A stretch of DNA of 64,000 nt from Cristatella mucedo (Eukaryota; Bryozoa; Phylactolaemata; Cristatellidae), in assembly GCA_009760855.2 (NCBI GenBank), contig WPIO01000201.1, forward strand, positions 244,103 through 308,102, read 5' to 3'. Below, piece after piece: positions 1 through 11,099 of this stretch. Below the pieces are notes generated by a model. That model ran no database searches and was not told the origin of the DNA. It saw only the letters and a program-made list of their open reading frames with translations. Numbering within the stretch: the first letter of the stretch is position 1; each line of letters begins with the position of its first letter. The position numbers were made by a program, and so were the translations under genes.

Positions 1-540
1 AAGTGGTAAGATGTGGCAACTGCAACCGTCATGACAGACATGCCTAGCTGCACAGTTTTGCACCAGCTGTGAGCACCTGATTGCACAAGCCGGTAGACTG
101 GCAATGGGTGAGTTACAGAAGTCAAGACGGGATGTCACAAATGCAGGGACCGGTTTAGATGTGGCAACCCTGTCGAAACATTCCAAATTTTAGTAAAGTT
201 ATGTAGCTGAAAAAAGGCAGTTTGGTCTGTGGGGCTGATCTTGTCGTTTAATGAAACGTCAATTTGGAAGATGACACCTACATTCCGTGAAGATTCAACA
301 GAAGTTATGCTAGCAGAGCTCATTAACCTTTTCAATTTCTGAATCCTGCTTACTTTGCCCATGACCAGTAAGCTAGTTTGATCACCATTCAATTTAAGAA
401 AGTTTGCTGAAATTTATATGTGGATGTCGTCAATACGTGAGACAAGGCAGCTGAGAAAACTTGGCGTGCAGGAGTCCTGGGTCGGATCAAAGCCGAAGTA
501 CAACTAGTGTCATCTTTATAAAAGTGAAAGCCAAGTTGTG
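1..540 (-). mobile_element. LINE-A fragment, reverse transcriptase core (truncated by window edge)
   Basis: This stretch aligns by eye with the reverse-transcriptase part of the longer LINE-A copy (about 53.45-54.0 kb), in the same orientation, and runs off the left window edge. The frame at 135-392 encodes the part downstream of the catalytic box and includes NVGVIFQIDVSLNDKIS. At about 505-525 the active-site box reads FYKDDT where the long copy has FYADDT, so this copy has lost the canonical motif. Similarity stops near 540. It is a dead, truncated CR1/L2-like copy. Confidence 0.85.
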
Positions 541-614
541 CAGGTCTGTCGGCTAAATTCTGCACCTAGAAACTTCTCGACCTGCGGTCACAGCCCCTAT
601 GCCAGTGTGCACCG

Positions 615-932
615 CTAGTACTGCAAGCATGAATTCACCACTAATCGCTCGTCTGGCGTTTGATAGGCCTGCCTTTTCTCATATTTTCTGACGAGGGTCT
701 GCTGCAGCAGAGCTTTGTTTTTGCCACTGGACACTGCACAAAGAGCAAGGGAGAACAGCTTGCCAAGGCAAGCCTTTCCGATTAATTCAAGACATTCATT
801 GGGGACTGTGAAGTAAGTTATGTTATATCTAGCGAGTTCTGCTGTGTCCTGCCAGATAGTAGCCGGTGGGGCTGCCCAAATACTGGCAATCCGTGAGAAA
901 ATCTTGGGGTGCTTTTGGTTCGTCTCATCCAT
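615..932 (-). CDS. Candidate coding ORF, 105 aa, unknown function
   Basis: A true ATG (932-930) opens a 105-codon frame ending in TAG at 615. Most codons begin with a purine, as in real coding DNA, and the composition is protein-like rather than low complexity, for example IASIWAAPPATIWQDTAE. No signal peptide, membrane segment or family motif is evident. A possible splice acceptor (AAACAG) lies just before the ATG, but the pyrimidine tract is poor. I do not recognise the protein. It could be one exon of a host gene, a decayed transposon frame or chance. It is separate from the adjacent LINE fragment. Confidence 0.3.
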   Translation of the reverse strand: MDETNQKHPKIFSRIASIWAAPPATIWQDTAELARYNITYFTVPNECLELIGKACLGKLFSLALCAVSSGKNKALLQQTLVRKYEKRQAYQTPDERLVVNSCLQY

Positions 933-1239
933 ACGATTCTGTTTGGATCGTGATTTTTTCCTTTACCGATTCACTTGTAAATCACCCTCGTACTCAATCG
1001 GTCATAGTCGTCGAGCGGTCTGCAGGGACCGAGCAGATACCGAGTTCTGTACCCACACAGTCTCGACTGACTTTTACGTGAGTCTTAAAACCTTCACCGA
1101 GCTTTCCCGTTGAGCTCACTCAATCATGGTAATGAGTTCCAGTGCACAATAGTGCGCTGAGTGAACGGCTTATTGAGGTCATTAGGTGCTGATGTTTTTG
1201 AATTGAATGGCCAGTTGTATGCTATATGCTATGGTCTGT

Positions 1240-1355
1240 CTGAGGTTAATCTCTCTGTTTGCTGCTTTGTGTGTCATTTTCTGTGCTGTGAGTGCGTGTC
1301 TCTCTGATGTTTTATCTCTCACTGTGCTCTCTTTCTTCTCTGCTGTCACTTTCTT

Positions 1356-1394
<39 letters not shown>

Positions 1395-1480
1395 GCTCTC
1401 GGTCTCAGCTGTATTTCTCCCTTCACGCACCACACGCTCTTGCACACACAGACACACACTCACACATGCACACTCACATA
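1240..1480. repeat. CT-rich tract with (CT)n core, then CA-rich
   Basis: A perfect CT dinucleotide run spans 1357-1391, inside a longer interrupted CT-rich stretch. CACA-rich sequence follows at about 1441-1480. Low-complexity open frames on both strands here come from the repeat and are not genes. Confidence 0.95.
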
Positions 1481-1509
1481 AATAGTATAAAACGCATAGA
1501 TCTATCCAA

Positions 1510-1600
1510 ATGTTTTAGGCATGCCGAAGGGCTTGAGCCCACGTCTTCGGTCCTCGAAGGGAATCTCCTTAAACCCTGGTCCAAACCAGCTCGGCCTGAT
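1510..1600 (-). mobile_element. tRNA-like SINE fragment (family 2)
   Basis: Read on the minus strand, TGGTCCAGGGTTTAAGG (about 1583-1567) resembles a tRNA A box, and GGGCTCAAGCCC (about 1540-1529) resembles a B box. The arrangement matches the better copy at 33.87-33.94 kb. It lies next to the CT/CA tract. There is no tRNA cloverleaf and no anticodon can be assigned, so this is a tRNA-derived repeat and not a tRNA gene. Confidence 0.5.
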
Positions 1601-1664
1601 TTTCCCTTCCAGGATCTTGTAGGACGTCGAGCTAATAGAAACCACAGCCAATTTGTGAATACTA

Positions 1665-1905
1665 ATAATATTCCTAAATTTTCATAGCGCCCTCAGAGAG
1701 CTCGACCTCTTCCTAGGCACTTGGCATTTGCTGCAAAGGAAGAATGATCAGCTGATTAGTGGTAGCAGGCTCAATGACACAAGCTTAAATGTTAGGGTGA
1801 CACCCAATGGGTCAGTGTGCAAGCATGGTTAGTGGAAGCTTGCACAATGGCAGTACTCATAAGTGCGCATAGGATGCATCACGTGGACTCACTAAATGCC
1901 AAGCT
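1665..1905 (-). mobile_element. LINE-A 3' end fragment
   Basis: The stretch starts with the LINE-A terminal hairpin region (AGCGCCCTCAGAGAGCTC near 1687) and continues with the characteristic 3' UTR words: the GGGTGACA block, GGTCAGTGTGCAAGCATGGTT and CACTAAATGC. The coding part is missing, as expected for 5' truncation. ATT-rich sequence at about 1663-1680 is the remnant of the tail. Confidence 0.85.
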
Positions 1906-4070
1906 ACTAAATTTTCATGCCCAGACAGATGCAAAACAGTGAATTTGTGGACGATCTATAGGTCAGGGGCGTTCAACCATGTTTTGCTTGTTGTCATTGA
2001 GCTTGCATCTGCTAACCACTCGACAGTGCCCATAAAAAGTGAAATCATACCTCTTTAACCTAAAACCCAAGAATTGCAACTGATATGAGCAAAGCTTTGG
2101 CAAGTAAGTTTTAGTACAAGCTGTATCTCAACTATTGAATATTAGATGTAGCCTTCTCTGAGGAACTTTTAGAATTTTTATTGATAAGCTGTTGAACTCA
2201 CTGAATGAGTTGTTTGCCTTTCGAATAGCCCTTATTAGCTCTGAAAGCCCTGGCAATCGAAGGAGCACTTTTTCAGCTAATATTGCCTGCTACTTTGCTG
2301 TAAGCTGAGTTCATAGCCATGGAAATGGCATCCCTCTACCTGGACGATATAATCCCATGTGCAGACTGCATGCCATCTTCATGATCTGCCCTCTCAGCTT
2401 TGTGGTGTAAAATCAACATAGTTAACAGATTAGATATGTAAAAGCCATGCAGTAAACTGTCGCAATCTGGCTTGTAGAAACAGATTCGTCGATTTTACAT
2501 CTCTAACCTGTGACGATGTGTCTGTATTAATTTCGTGTGATTGTATAGTGAAAGTTGTCTTTGCCTATTAAACTTATTCTGTCTCATCTAGCGTCGCTCA
2601 CTTAAGGTCGGTGAGAGGTGCTGTACGAACTTGGAAGCAGGCCTCTACACACTCTGCCTTTTCATCATCATCAGTGGGAGCTGCTATGACCAAGACGGGG
2701 TAAGAAAAATGAAAGGTAAAAGGCAGAGCGACCCACCTGAAGGTAAGATTTGAGCATAGGGATCACTCCAGCTGAGCAGTAAGTGAGCCAGAGTGAAAGC
2801 AGACCGTTTCTGGAGTAAAAGAGGAATTATTCCATAATCCACGAGACCAGAAAACACTCGAAGCAGTTGTCATTGCAGGGCAATCTATCTTATGGTCGTG
2901 AATCCGAAGCAGCAGTTGGAGACAGCCTGCAGCCATTGTTTGCCAGTGCTGTACACCTGTGTGCTGGCTTGACAGCCCTCTCATGCTTCCATTGCAGCAA
3001 ATGCAAAGAGGACAGCAAAAAATTATGTTCTCTAATGGTGCAGTACGAATGTATTGTTATTATTTTTTAGTCATATTATGTGAGCAACCATCCAACTGGC
3101 TGGCTTGGCATCCCTTTGCCACAGTCCAGCCCTTAGCTAAAGCCTGCCACCGCTCAAGCGTTCTGTATTGTACTTCTTAATTAGAATGAGCGTCAGCTGT
3201 CAGCACGAAGACAAGCACAGAAAATTTCCGCAGCAGATAGTACTCGTGTAAAGGGAAAGCTTAACAATGGCAAGAGAATCGTCGGGATGCTCTGTGTCGG
3301 CCGTGATCTGTCAGAGCTAGGTGATTGCTCTGCTGCGGCTCAATCGTGTTGCACTTCTAGCGGCAGCTGGCTTTTGAGGGCTTAGCTGCTCACTGGCTGT
3401 GAGCATAAATGGAGCAGAAAAATCCCGACCAACTTATTCCAAGGAGTTTTTCGCTGTAAGCTCGTGAGATCGATGAGCTGTATCAAGCAAGGCCCCGAAC
3501 CCTGATACTGTAGATGTCCTGAATACCGCAGTGTGTCTGTGATGGTCCATGCGTTTAGCATACGGCTCCAACCGGACTAACGTTGAACCCTAGGCATCTG
3601 TGGGAGTGGCCTGCCGTGTCTTATCTCGTGCTGTCACAGCCTACGTGGTTCTCGTTTCTCGTTTGGTGATAGCCTTTTGGTTTTTATGGTAGCGGTTTAA
3701 TTAACCATTGAAAGACAGACAGATTCGATGTGCTCGGGCACCTCGATCGTCTGCTTTTAGTTGTTTAATTATCCTGCGTCTTCTGCTAGGACTCAATAGC
3801 AAAAGTTGGTGACACGAATACATAAGCATTGAGAAATGATCAAGTACCAAGCTTATGCCCTCACTAAAGCAAACAAGGAAACCCTCAGGGCCACCGGTTA
3901 GCGGGAACTCAGCCAAATAACGTTTGCCCTATCAAAGACTGGTTAGCAGGCTTATCATATCAGAACATACTAAAACAGGTTTAGTGGGAGGGGGAAGGAA
4001 AGATGACCGTAGCTGTTATTTCTTTAGCTGAGGTTACACGATGCGAGGTCGAAGCAGGTAGTGAATATAG
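1906..4070. other. No recognised gene
   Basis: No family signature was recognised here. A 73-codon minus-strand frame at 2763-2984 (possible ATG at 2984) looks weakly protein-like (LLLRIHDHKIDCPAMTTASS), but it has no motif and no clear splice context. Other open frames are short and overlap each other on both strands. Confidence 0.4.
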
Positions 4071-4245
4071 TCGGGTGAGCCGTGATGGCACACCAGGTAA
4101 GGCGGTTGCTTTCACGACCTCGGTCCCGAGGTCGTGGGTTTGATTCCTGCGGTGGGCGATTCTTTATCGCCCACCGCAAGTGGTGGTGATAGCCGCAAAG
4201 GCTCTTCTGTCGCTATACAAAAAGAGGCTGTTTAATCAGCTAGGA
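4071..4245 (+). mobile_element. SINE family 1, best copy, tRNA-like head with two perfect hairpins
   Basis: The head has an A-box-like TGGCACACCAGGTAAGGCGG (about 4086-4105) and a B-box-like GGTTTGATTCC (4137-4147), at tRNA-like spacing. An 11-bp perfect hairpin with a 2-nt loop occupies 4113-4136. A 12-bp perfect hairpin with a 5-nt loop occupies 4149-4177. The body then reads GTGGTGATAGCC and AAAGGCTCTTCTGTCGCTA, and ends near CTGTTTAATCAG. Related copies lie at 5.3, 22.3, 23.0, 42.4 and 50.2 kb. A tRNA-derived Pol III SINE is the simplest reading. Confidence 0.75.
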
Positions 4246-5244
4246 AGCAAGATCCAGACTTTTAGATTCTAATTAGCTGCAGGCTCAGTCCTCATAGTGT
4301 CTCAATTTAGTGGGAGGTAAAGCGAGATGATGAGAGGTGGTACGGTAACGCACTGGATGAGTCCGGAGATTGAATAGGTATGCTGTGCTGGATTTTGAAA
4401 TTGATTTGATACTGGATGGATTTTGAAGCTCTGGCAGGTGATCCCTTGATGGGTTCGACGAGACAAGTTATACAGCTTTGTCTACACAAATATTTGCTGT
4501 CGGCCAGCACTTTGCATAATGGATGAAATGCTGGTGGATGGACTGAGGGGGCGTGTGACCTATTCTATGATAAAGTGGAGTGAGCTGAGAGGGAATTTTT
4601 CTGGAAGATCGTTTTGTATAGGTGACAAGGTTTCCTTAAAACAATTGAGTTTTTAACTTTAATATTTCAGCTGTAAGTGAAACTTAATGCTAGACCACAG
4701 ATACAAAGTTCAAAAAAATAAAGCGGTGTGCGATCATTACATTTCTGACTGACCAGTGTCATGAACTACTGTTGTGCATTCCTCCCAACAACATACAGTA
4801 CAGTCAGAAACTTGATGGATTTAAGACACTGGTCTAGCAGTAGGTAATTAGTAAGACAACCTCTACGAGTGATTGAAATAATTGAAATCATTTATTTTAT
4901 TGTAAAAATTATTATTGAAATTGAATGAAAATAGGTGGGCTACAACAGTCTTACAACTATAGGCTTTGAAAACTTGCCAGAGTTTGCTCTTCTTTCTAAT
5001 TTAAATCTGAAGGCGCATGTTTGTGATCAAATTTTGGTATGACCACTTGAAACGTTCAAGATAGGTAAAGGAATGCGGCCTCGATCTCGTAAGAGCATCG
5101 TGAGCTTCGGAGATGGCTGTCTTTGTTGGTCGTGCAAAATTGGATGCGCAAACGCGGGTTTATACAAAAACTGATAGTTAAAATCTAAGCAGCAGTACCC
5201 TGCAACGTGGAAGTGACCTGGCAGTCGAGCAGATAAGAGAATTC
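4246..5244. other. No recognised gene
   Basis: This is AT-rich intergenic sequence. A 67-codon minus-strand frame at 4307-4510 has no motif or start context that supports a gene. Confidence 0.4.
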
Positions 5245-5400
5245 TAGCTTATTCAACAGCCTCTTCTTGTAGAAAGACAGAAGACCCTTTAAGGCCGTCA
5301 CCACCACCTGCAGCATTAGTGGAGGATCACCCAAGGCAAGATTCAAGCTCATGGCCTCAACACTGAGATCGTGAAGAGCAGCTGTCTTACCTACTGTACT
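5245..5400 (-). mobile_element. SINE family 1 copy
   Basis: On the minus strand the copy runs from a degenerate A box (TAGTACAGTAGGTAAGACAGC) through a B-box-like GAGCTTGAATC. It then reaches the conserved body GTGGTGGTGACGGCC, AGGGTCTTCTGTCTTTCTAC and AGAGGCTGTTGAATAAG. It is clearly homologous to the 4.1-kb copy but diverged. The central hairpin is no longer perfect. Confidence 0.7.
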
Positions 5401-6394
5401 ATCAGTATGACATAGAGCCGAGGGTGCATATTTACATATGTAGTACTGCTATTCAATTGCATTCCCAGGCGTGGCATAATCAGTTGGTATCCTTCGTGAC
5501 ATTCGCTCTGTCTGTTCTAGTGGTTTGTATTCGTTGTCTTGATTTTTTCGTGTTTTTTCGCCCCATCCCTGTACCGATAGGTTTCAGGGGAAGGTTAGGG
5601 CTACTGCTATTTTTTAGGGGGCAATTATTGGTACACCCGTCTTGCTTGTTGTGCTGAAGCTGTACGACAGCCGTGACAGTGACGTAACCATTGAGGCTAC
5701 ATGCTTTGACAGGTTTTGGGTGTCAAGCTACACAAACTCCAGATGTGGAGCCTCTGGTGATACCACCATGCAATGGCATCCAGCGAAAGCTCGTCTATAA
5801 GCACCTAGAGATCGAGTGAGATATGCACCAGCTGCACCAGCAGTGCTGCCGATGAAAGCTGCTCGTCATGCATAGGCTAGGCATGCCTCAGCCCAAATGT
5901 TGTCATTTTGCTTCCTTCGGCTGACGCCGTTTGACATTAGCCGGCCCGGTGGCAGTGGTAATCGAATTTTCAATGTTGGACTTGGCTACCATCGATTAAG
6001 GGCTTTTGAGTTACCGAAGTAAGATTATCAGTAGCCGTTTTGACCACATTCCCACTGCCCTGCTTGTATGATGCTTAGATCTGCTGTTTTTACTTAGTCT
6101 CAGGTTATATGCATGTGCCTTAGAAACGGGTAGTTTTTAGGCCATCAATAAAGTAAGCAAAGCTAGGCCAAGACCATTTGAGCAGTTTCCACTCATTCTG
6201 TCTTACCTTGCTCAAACAGAACACACTAGGGCGAGTTGTGTTACACAAGCTGAACTATTTTAAGACTGCAAAATTAGCAAGTCAGTTCTAGTCTTGGTTT
6301 ATACATAATCAATCAATCGAGTCAGCATTGCGTAGGGTGTATTGTGTGAGTTCTAAGGAAGGCAGACTTGGATAGAGTGTCTCTGCTTGGTTAG
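5401..6394. other. No recognised gene
   Basis: A 77-codon T-rich frame at 5424-5657 (+) is hydrophobic, but no family is recognisable. Nothing else here can be supported. Confidence 0.4.
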
Positions 6395-7655
6395 CTAGAT
6401 CTTTCGGTGGTGCTTGATACTAACGATCGCAATACCCTTCTTCAGTGCATCTCATCGAGCGTGGGCATCGCTGGCACTGCGCTGCAGTGGTTCACGTCCT
6501 ATCTCAGCGGGAGACTGCAGAGGATCAGTGTGAATGGACAAAGATCATCCGATGACTCACTTAAGTGTGGGGCACCTCAGTGTTTGGTTTTCTTTCTTTA
6601 AGTTTTCACTCTTCCTGTAGCCGGTGCGATTGTCAAGCACAATCTAGGCCTTCACTTGTATGCGAATGAAACTCAGCTGTACCTTTGCTTTGATGCTTCC
6701 CAGTATTCCAGCACGTCAAATCCTCTCGTCTTCTTTGCTGCAATAATTGAGGACCTCTGCACTTAGATGGCAGCTCACTTTTCTAAATTGAATGGCGATA
6801 AAACTAAACTACTAGTTAAGGGAAACCAAGTGTGGTTGAGAAATTAGCAAAAAATAGACAGTCAGCATATCTCCTGATGAATCTGCACGTAACTCAGGCG
6901 TCCTGTTTCATAGTGACATTTTATTTCAAGACCGCATTCGGTCTGCAGTTAAGTCTGCCTTTTGCAGCTTTATAACGGTGCCAAAATTTTAACTTGATTA
7001 GACTTAGATACTATATCTAAGCTGGTCGATGCATTTGTGACATCATGTCTTGATTTTAGTAACTCACTGCTTGCTCGCCTTCCAGCATGTGCAATCAGAT
7101 GCGTGCAGCACGTGAAAGAATCTGCGGATAGGCTTGTCTGTCGTGGGCAGATCAGAGACATGTTGCACTAATTCACCCCGACCTCCTCTTGCTCCCAATC
7201 AAGCAGCCTATCGATTTTAAAGCTATTTCACTTACTTTTAGGTCCCTTCATTCTATGGCTCCAACCTATGAAGCAAAAATACTCTGCAATGGGGCCAAGA
7301 ATCGCATAGCATGCCATTTTGTCTAGAATATTTTAGCTATACCTCGTACGAGACTCAAAACCTTTCGATGCCTTAACTTTAGAGCGTATACTCCCAAAGC
7401 CGGCACCTCACTCCCCACACAGGTTACGGCATCCGCGACATTAAAAAAGATGCTCCTAATATATCATTTCTATACAGCACTTATTAGGACCAAAATATGA
7501 ATCATGCTTAGAATGCATTTGCGGCCTGGTGCATGCAGATATTTCTGCTAATCGTTTAGTAACGCTTTCAATGTAGCATCTGTAAAATGCCCAGAAATAG
7601 ATTTAATTCTCTAAGGGCACTCTGCGAATCTATTAGGATTACCATTATTATATGG
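6395..7655 (+). pseudogene. LINE-A copy, reverse transcriptase to 3' end, degenerate
   Basis: The frame at 6407-6601 reads like the RT thumb/palm side: GTALQWFTSYLSGRLQ followed by SVNGQRSSDDSLKCGAPQ. The GSVLGP-type turret after PQ is scrambled and followed by a stop. At about 6658-6690 the catalytic box reads LYANETQLY where YADDTQLY is expected, so both aspartates are changed. The C-terminal part (about 7050-7480) can be followed through several frames. The 3' UTR is shortened, and the terminal hairpin region is recognisable at about 7595-7630, ending in ATT-rich sequence. This is a dead 5'-truncated copy. Confidence 0.85.
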
Positions 7656-8224
7656 TGGCTTTGTCACTGGCAATCGACCAACCGATGTGCTTAGTGTGGT
7701 GCCAGTTGCTGCCGAATAAGGGCAAAGGCTTAATCTTAAATAAAAGTAGTGCTTTTATCTCGAAGCAAAGTCGAAACCCATGAACTCTTTCTTTTCTCGT
7801 ACTCTCGTCTAAGCAGGGCCGAAGTTTATTCACGTTCAGCAGAAAGTTGGCACAGAATAGACTTTGCCAACGAAGTAATTATCTAGCAAAACTGTGTTTT
7901 CGACTAGTACTCCCTGTTAACTTGCAGACATTTCGGAAACATTGCTAGATGAATCAATGATTGGTGTGAGGTCTTCCAATTTAAGATAGACACTTGCCTA
8001 GAGGCTTACAATCAAGGCTTACTTTAGCTTTTAGGTTCGTTGAACCATTGTCATGCTCAAGGAAGTTGGTTGCCGTTCGGTGCTGGTTGGAAGAGAGGTA
8101 TGTGAGCAGGGTGTAGGCTGAAATTCTGCCAGAGGCGGAGTATAAGTAGTTAAGAGAAAATGCCTAGGACTGAGCCGCTATATGGCTCATGCTTTAAGAG
8201 CAGCCATTATTATTTACGCCATAG
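7656..8224. other. No recognised gene
   Basis: No motif, splice-supported frame or repeat of known type was found in this stretch. Confidence 0.35.
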
Positions 8225-8425
8225 CATCTTTTATTATGATTTGACCAAGTTCAACACTCTGCCAGCGATTAAAAGATGCCAGAGGTGGTCCAGAAGGATC
8301 TAGTGGTCGCTTTCGTTGAATGCAGCTGTGAGATCTAACAGAAATATCAGAGAGGCCCTAGCATGATAAGCAATGATCTTAAGGTCAGCCTTCTTAATGA
8401 TTGGTTTCATATGTAGCAGTTTAAT
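8225..8425 (-). pseudogene. Fragment of a LINE reverse transcriptase (motif A region)
   Basis: Translation of the minus strand across about 8360-8270 gives IFLLDLTAAFNESDH followed by a stop and ILLDHL. This is the RT motif A of CR1/L2-like elements, normally LLDLSAAFDTIDH...LL. The catalytic aspartate after AAF is replaced by asparagine and a stop codon follows. The fragment is too diverged at the DNA level to call LINE-A or LINE-B. Confidence 0.7.
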
Positions 8426-8749
8426 TTTGCTGGCGATCAATATTGCTGGTCTTCATGAATGTGTCTTGTTACTCTCTGTTCTCCATTTGCCCACGACAAC
8501 TTATTGTGGCTGCATACATCACAGCAACTACCACAACCGTCGTACGACTGCTAATTTGACATGCGGTTTCCAGCCGTATCTGGCTTTTGTGTAGTATCTG
8601 AAGAGTCCCTGCACCAGGTCTTTCAGATTTTGAATGCAGTATTAAAATTTCCACTGTTTCTAACGTTCGACACACCATATATAAGCTTTGTTGATTTTTT
8701 GATTCACTGCTGGAATGGATGTTTTAAGGCAGTCATATTACCTCGTCAA
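8426..8749. other. No recognised gene
   Basis: Short overlapping frames on both strands (8373-8678) have no supporting motif. CCATATATAAGC at about 8676-8687 resembles a TATA box, but nothing around it supports a promoter. Confidence 0.35.
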
Positions 8750-9250
8750 GGCAAAAGCAACCGCTCGAGCGAAGCGACGCTCGCTGAGCGTCGCTCGCCG
8801 CCAAGAGCGGATGAACCACCGCGCTAAGCGATGCTGGAACAGCAAGATTCGAGTGCGATCAAAGGAGCGAGAACGTTCTAGCTTTGAGCCCGGCGACGGC
8901 TCCGCCTGACTCACTCTACGTCAAGTCGAGCCGCATGCTGCTGCGGCCTTCCTACGCCGGGACGTCGGCATCGGCTCGACGCGCCTGTCGCCGTAGACTG
9001 CTGGAACAGCATCGTCGATAGGATTGAGGCCTATCCGTTTTTCATCAACGCAGGCGTTCACGAGACATACTAAGGAGCGCACTACTACGCGATTGCTCAG
9101 ATTTTTTGACCTGACGCCGTGTCCTCGCCGAGGTAACACGATCCGTGTTGGCACCCGGCATTAGTTTCGAGCAAATGCACGCCCTTCCCACTTTACCGGC
9201 TGCAGTACCCGTTGCACGAGAGCCGGCTGACTCGTGTGATGAGGTCATTG
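8750..9250. other. CpG-rich patch with a perfect hairpin
   Basis: GC and CpG density rises abruptly compared with both flanks. AGCGACGCT at 8773-8781 and its exact complement at 8787-8795 form a 9-bp hairpin with a 5-nt loop, inside a longer imperfect stem. Open frames cross the patch on both strands, as expected by chance in GC-rich DNA. The word GTCGAGCCGCATGC occurs here (about 8925-8938) and again near 20030-20043 in the second CpG-rich region. Confidence 0.6.
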
Positions 9251-9957
9251 CATGGGGAATATGACCGACCTCTCAACCAACGTGGTATAGCGAGTATTCT
9301 GGCTCTCACCTGGAAGGGCGGGGCTTGTGAGTAGGGCGTCTGCTCGCGAGACCATTAGTCCTGCGTTAGGATGCCGTCTGCTACTATTGATCAAAGAGCT
9401 CCAATCGAGCACCTCTAATCGCACATGTGCATAGCTGATGCGGAACTGCAATGGATAACGTACTATCTCAGTACGGGGAGTCCAGATCCTTGACGCCATG
9501 TGGCAACACCCAATGCGAGTACTCATTAAACTATGCGGTACGCAAGAGTTATGTGTTTGATACGTGCCTTTCACAATCTATGCTACCCTTATTGCCACAG
9601 TGTGTCTTCATTTCCATAATAAATATTATTGCATTGGATTACGAGGAAAACCTAAATGCTTATTTTTAATGCACACCGAGATCGATGGAATAAACTTCGT
9701 GAGAGCAGCCGAAGCCCGACTACAATAAGCTACCGCACGCCTGAGGCACTAGCGATGGTCCCGACCCCGAAGGCGGACCGCTACAGCACCCCAAGACATG
9801 AGCAGCTAACCGAGTAGCCGACACAGCACAACCGCCCAGTGTAAGTTGCACTTTTCTGCTCGTCGCTGTAGGTTCGACTCTCGTGCTCTCGAGGCGTAGT
9901 CTCGCATCGATTACCGAAGCTGCCGCCCTGAGCTCTATCATTCGTCTCGTTTATATT

Positions 9958-9962
<5 letters not shown>
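9251..9962. other. No recognised gene
   Basis: Frames at 9245-9574 (-) and 9451-9669 (+) overlap each other and show no family motif. No repeat of a recognised family is seen. Confidence 0.35.

Positions 9963-9990
<28 letters not shown>
9963..9990. repeat. (CT)n microsatellite
   Basis: An uninterrupted CT dinucleotide run of about 28 bp. Confidence 0.95.
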
Positions 9991-9994
<4 letters not shown>

Positions 9995-11099
9995 CACTCT
10001 CTTGACCTTGAGCGTAGCTACTACTTTGTCGGACCTCAGCTCTTGGTGTCCATCCTCGGCCTATTCCCTTCGGCCTGTAATTTATTAGATAGCTCCTGCG
10101 CCAGCTTGCTATCTTTTCGCTCTTTGTCTAATGAAGTACAGTAGTCGGTCCCGGTTCTGACCACTCTGTGTCTGACCGAAGCTAAATTCTAACCTGAGCG
10201 GATCTCGCTGTCAGACTGACACATCGCTTCGCTCCCGGTTAACTAATATGTGTCCCCTATTCAATTCTACTTGGCTAGTTTACCCGCTACGGGTTATTCT
10301 AAGTGCCCTAGTCAGACCCACTAACTCAAGGGCTAGTATTGAGGGTAGCCTGAGAGCTGCCCCAGTGCACTTAAACAACGAGCGGCAGCACCACAATCAA
10401 CGCTCGACTGGGGGGGGGGGTTCAACAGCCAAGCACGATGTCCACATGCCTTACGATCAAGATCTATAGCCCTTTGTCAAGGAGCTCTCATTTTTAACGA
10501 ATGAGACGGCAATGCTAATGAGGGCTGTCGTCTCATCACTAAAGATGCAGTCTGAACCAAGAGATTTGTCGCTCACCACCGTGCACTCACAGCCGTCACG
10601 GTCGTCTACTGCAGCAGGTGTTCCGGCACAGTACTGAACAGATGGTTAAAGACTCGGCCATGTCTGGGTCTGCTGGCAGGCGTCATAGGGTGGCAGTTAG
10701 AGAGCGAATCCGTCAGCAGCCTACTTTAAACATAGCAGCTGCGGTTCATGAGGCCGTGATTCCGAAGATTCGGAGCATTTTGCCTTTGCCAGGTACTGAG
10801 AGCAGATTTTGGTGGACGCGGTTAGTGATGTGCCTTGATCAAAGTGCCTTAAATTGCAACCCGATATCGGTACCAACAAATTGGCTTTGCCCGCCTAAAT
10901 GGTCTTTGTGGAGGCACCAAAACACTTTGCCCTGGTCGAGCTGTGAATGCCCACTCCTAACCAGCAGCCAGATGGTGAAGGCGGTGCATACCTACAACTA
11001 GTGACGGCTTAAAGACGACGGCAGCCCTGTCGCCTTCGCGGTGGTTGATGTAAAGCTGGCTCGAAAGAGACTCAGAAGACAGTGCAGCTTGTTCAGGCC
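9991..11099. other. No recognised gene; G-run
   Basis: This is moderately GC-rich sequence with a 10-11 base G run at about 10411-10421. A 127-codon plus-strand frame at 10618-11001 has no recognised domain and no good start context. It could be chance. Confidence 0.35.

Noticed and set aside
4340-4380. CTGGATGAGTCCGGAG, similar to a hammerhead ribozyme core
   Set aside because: The CTGATGA core and the GAAA partner are not correct, and helices I-III could not be drawn.
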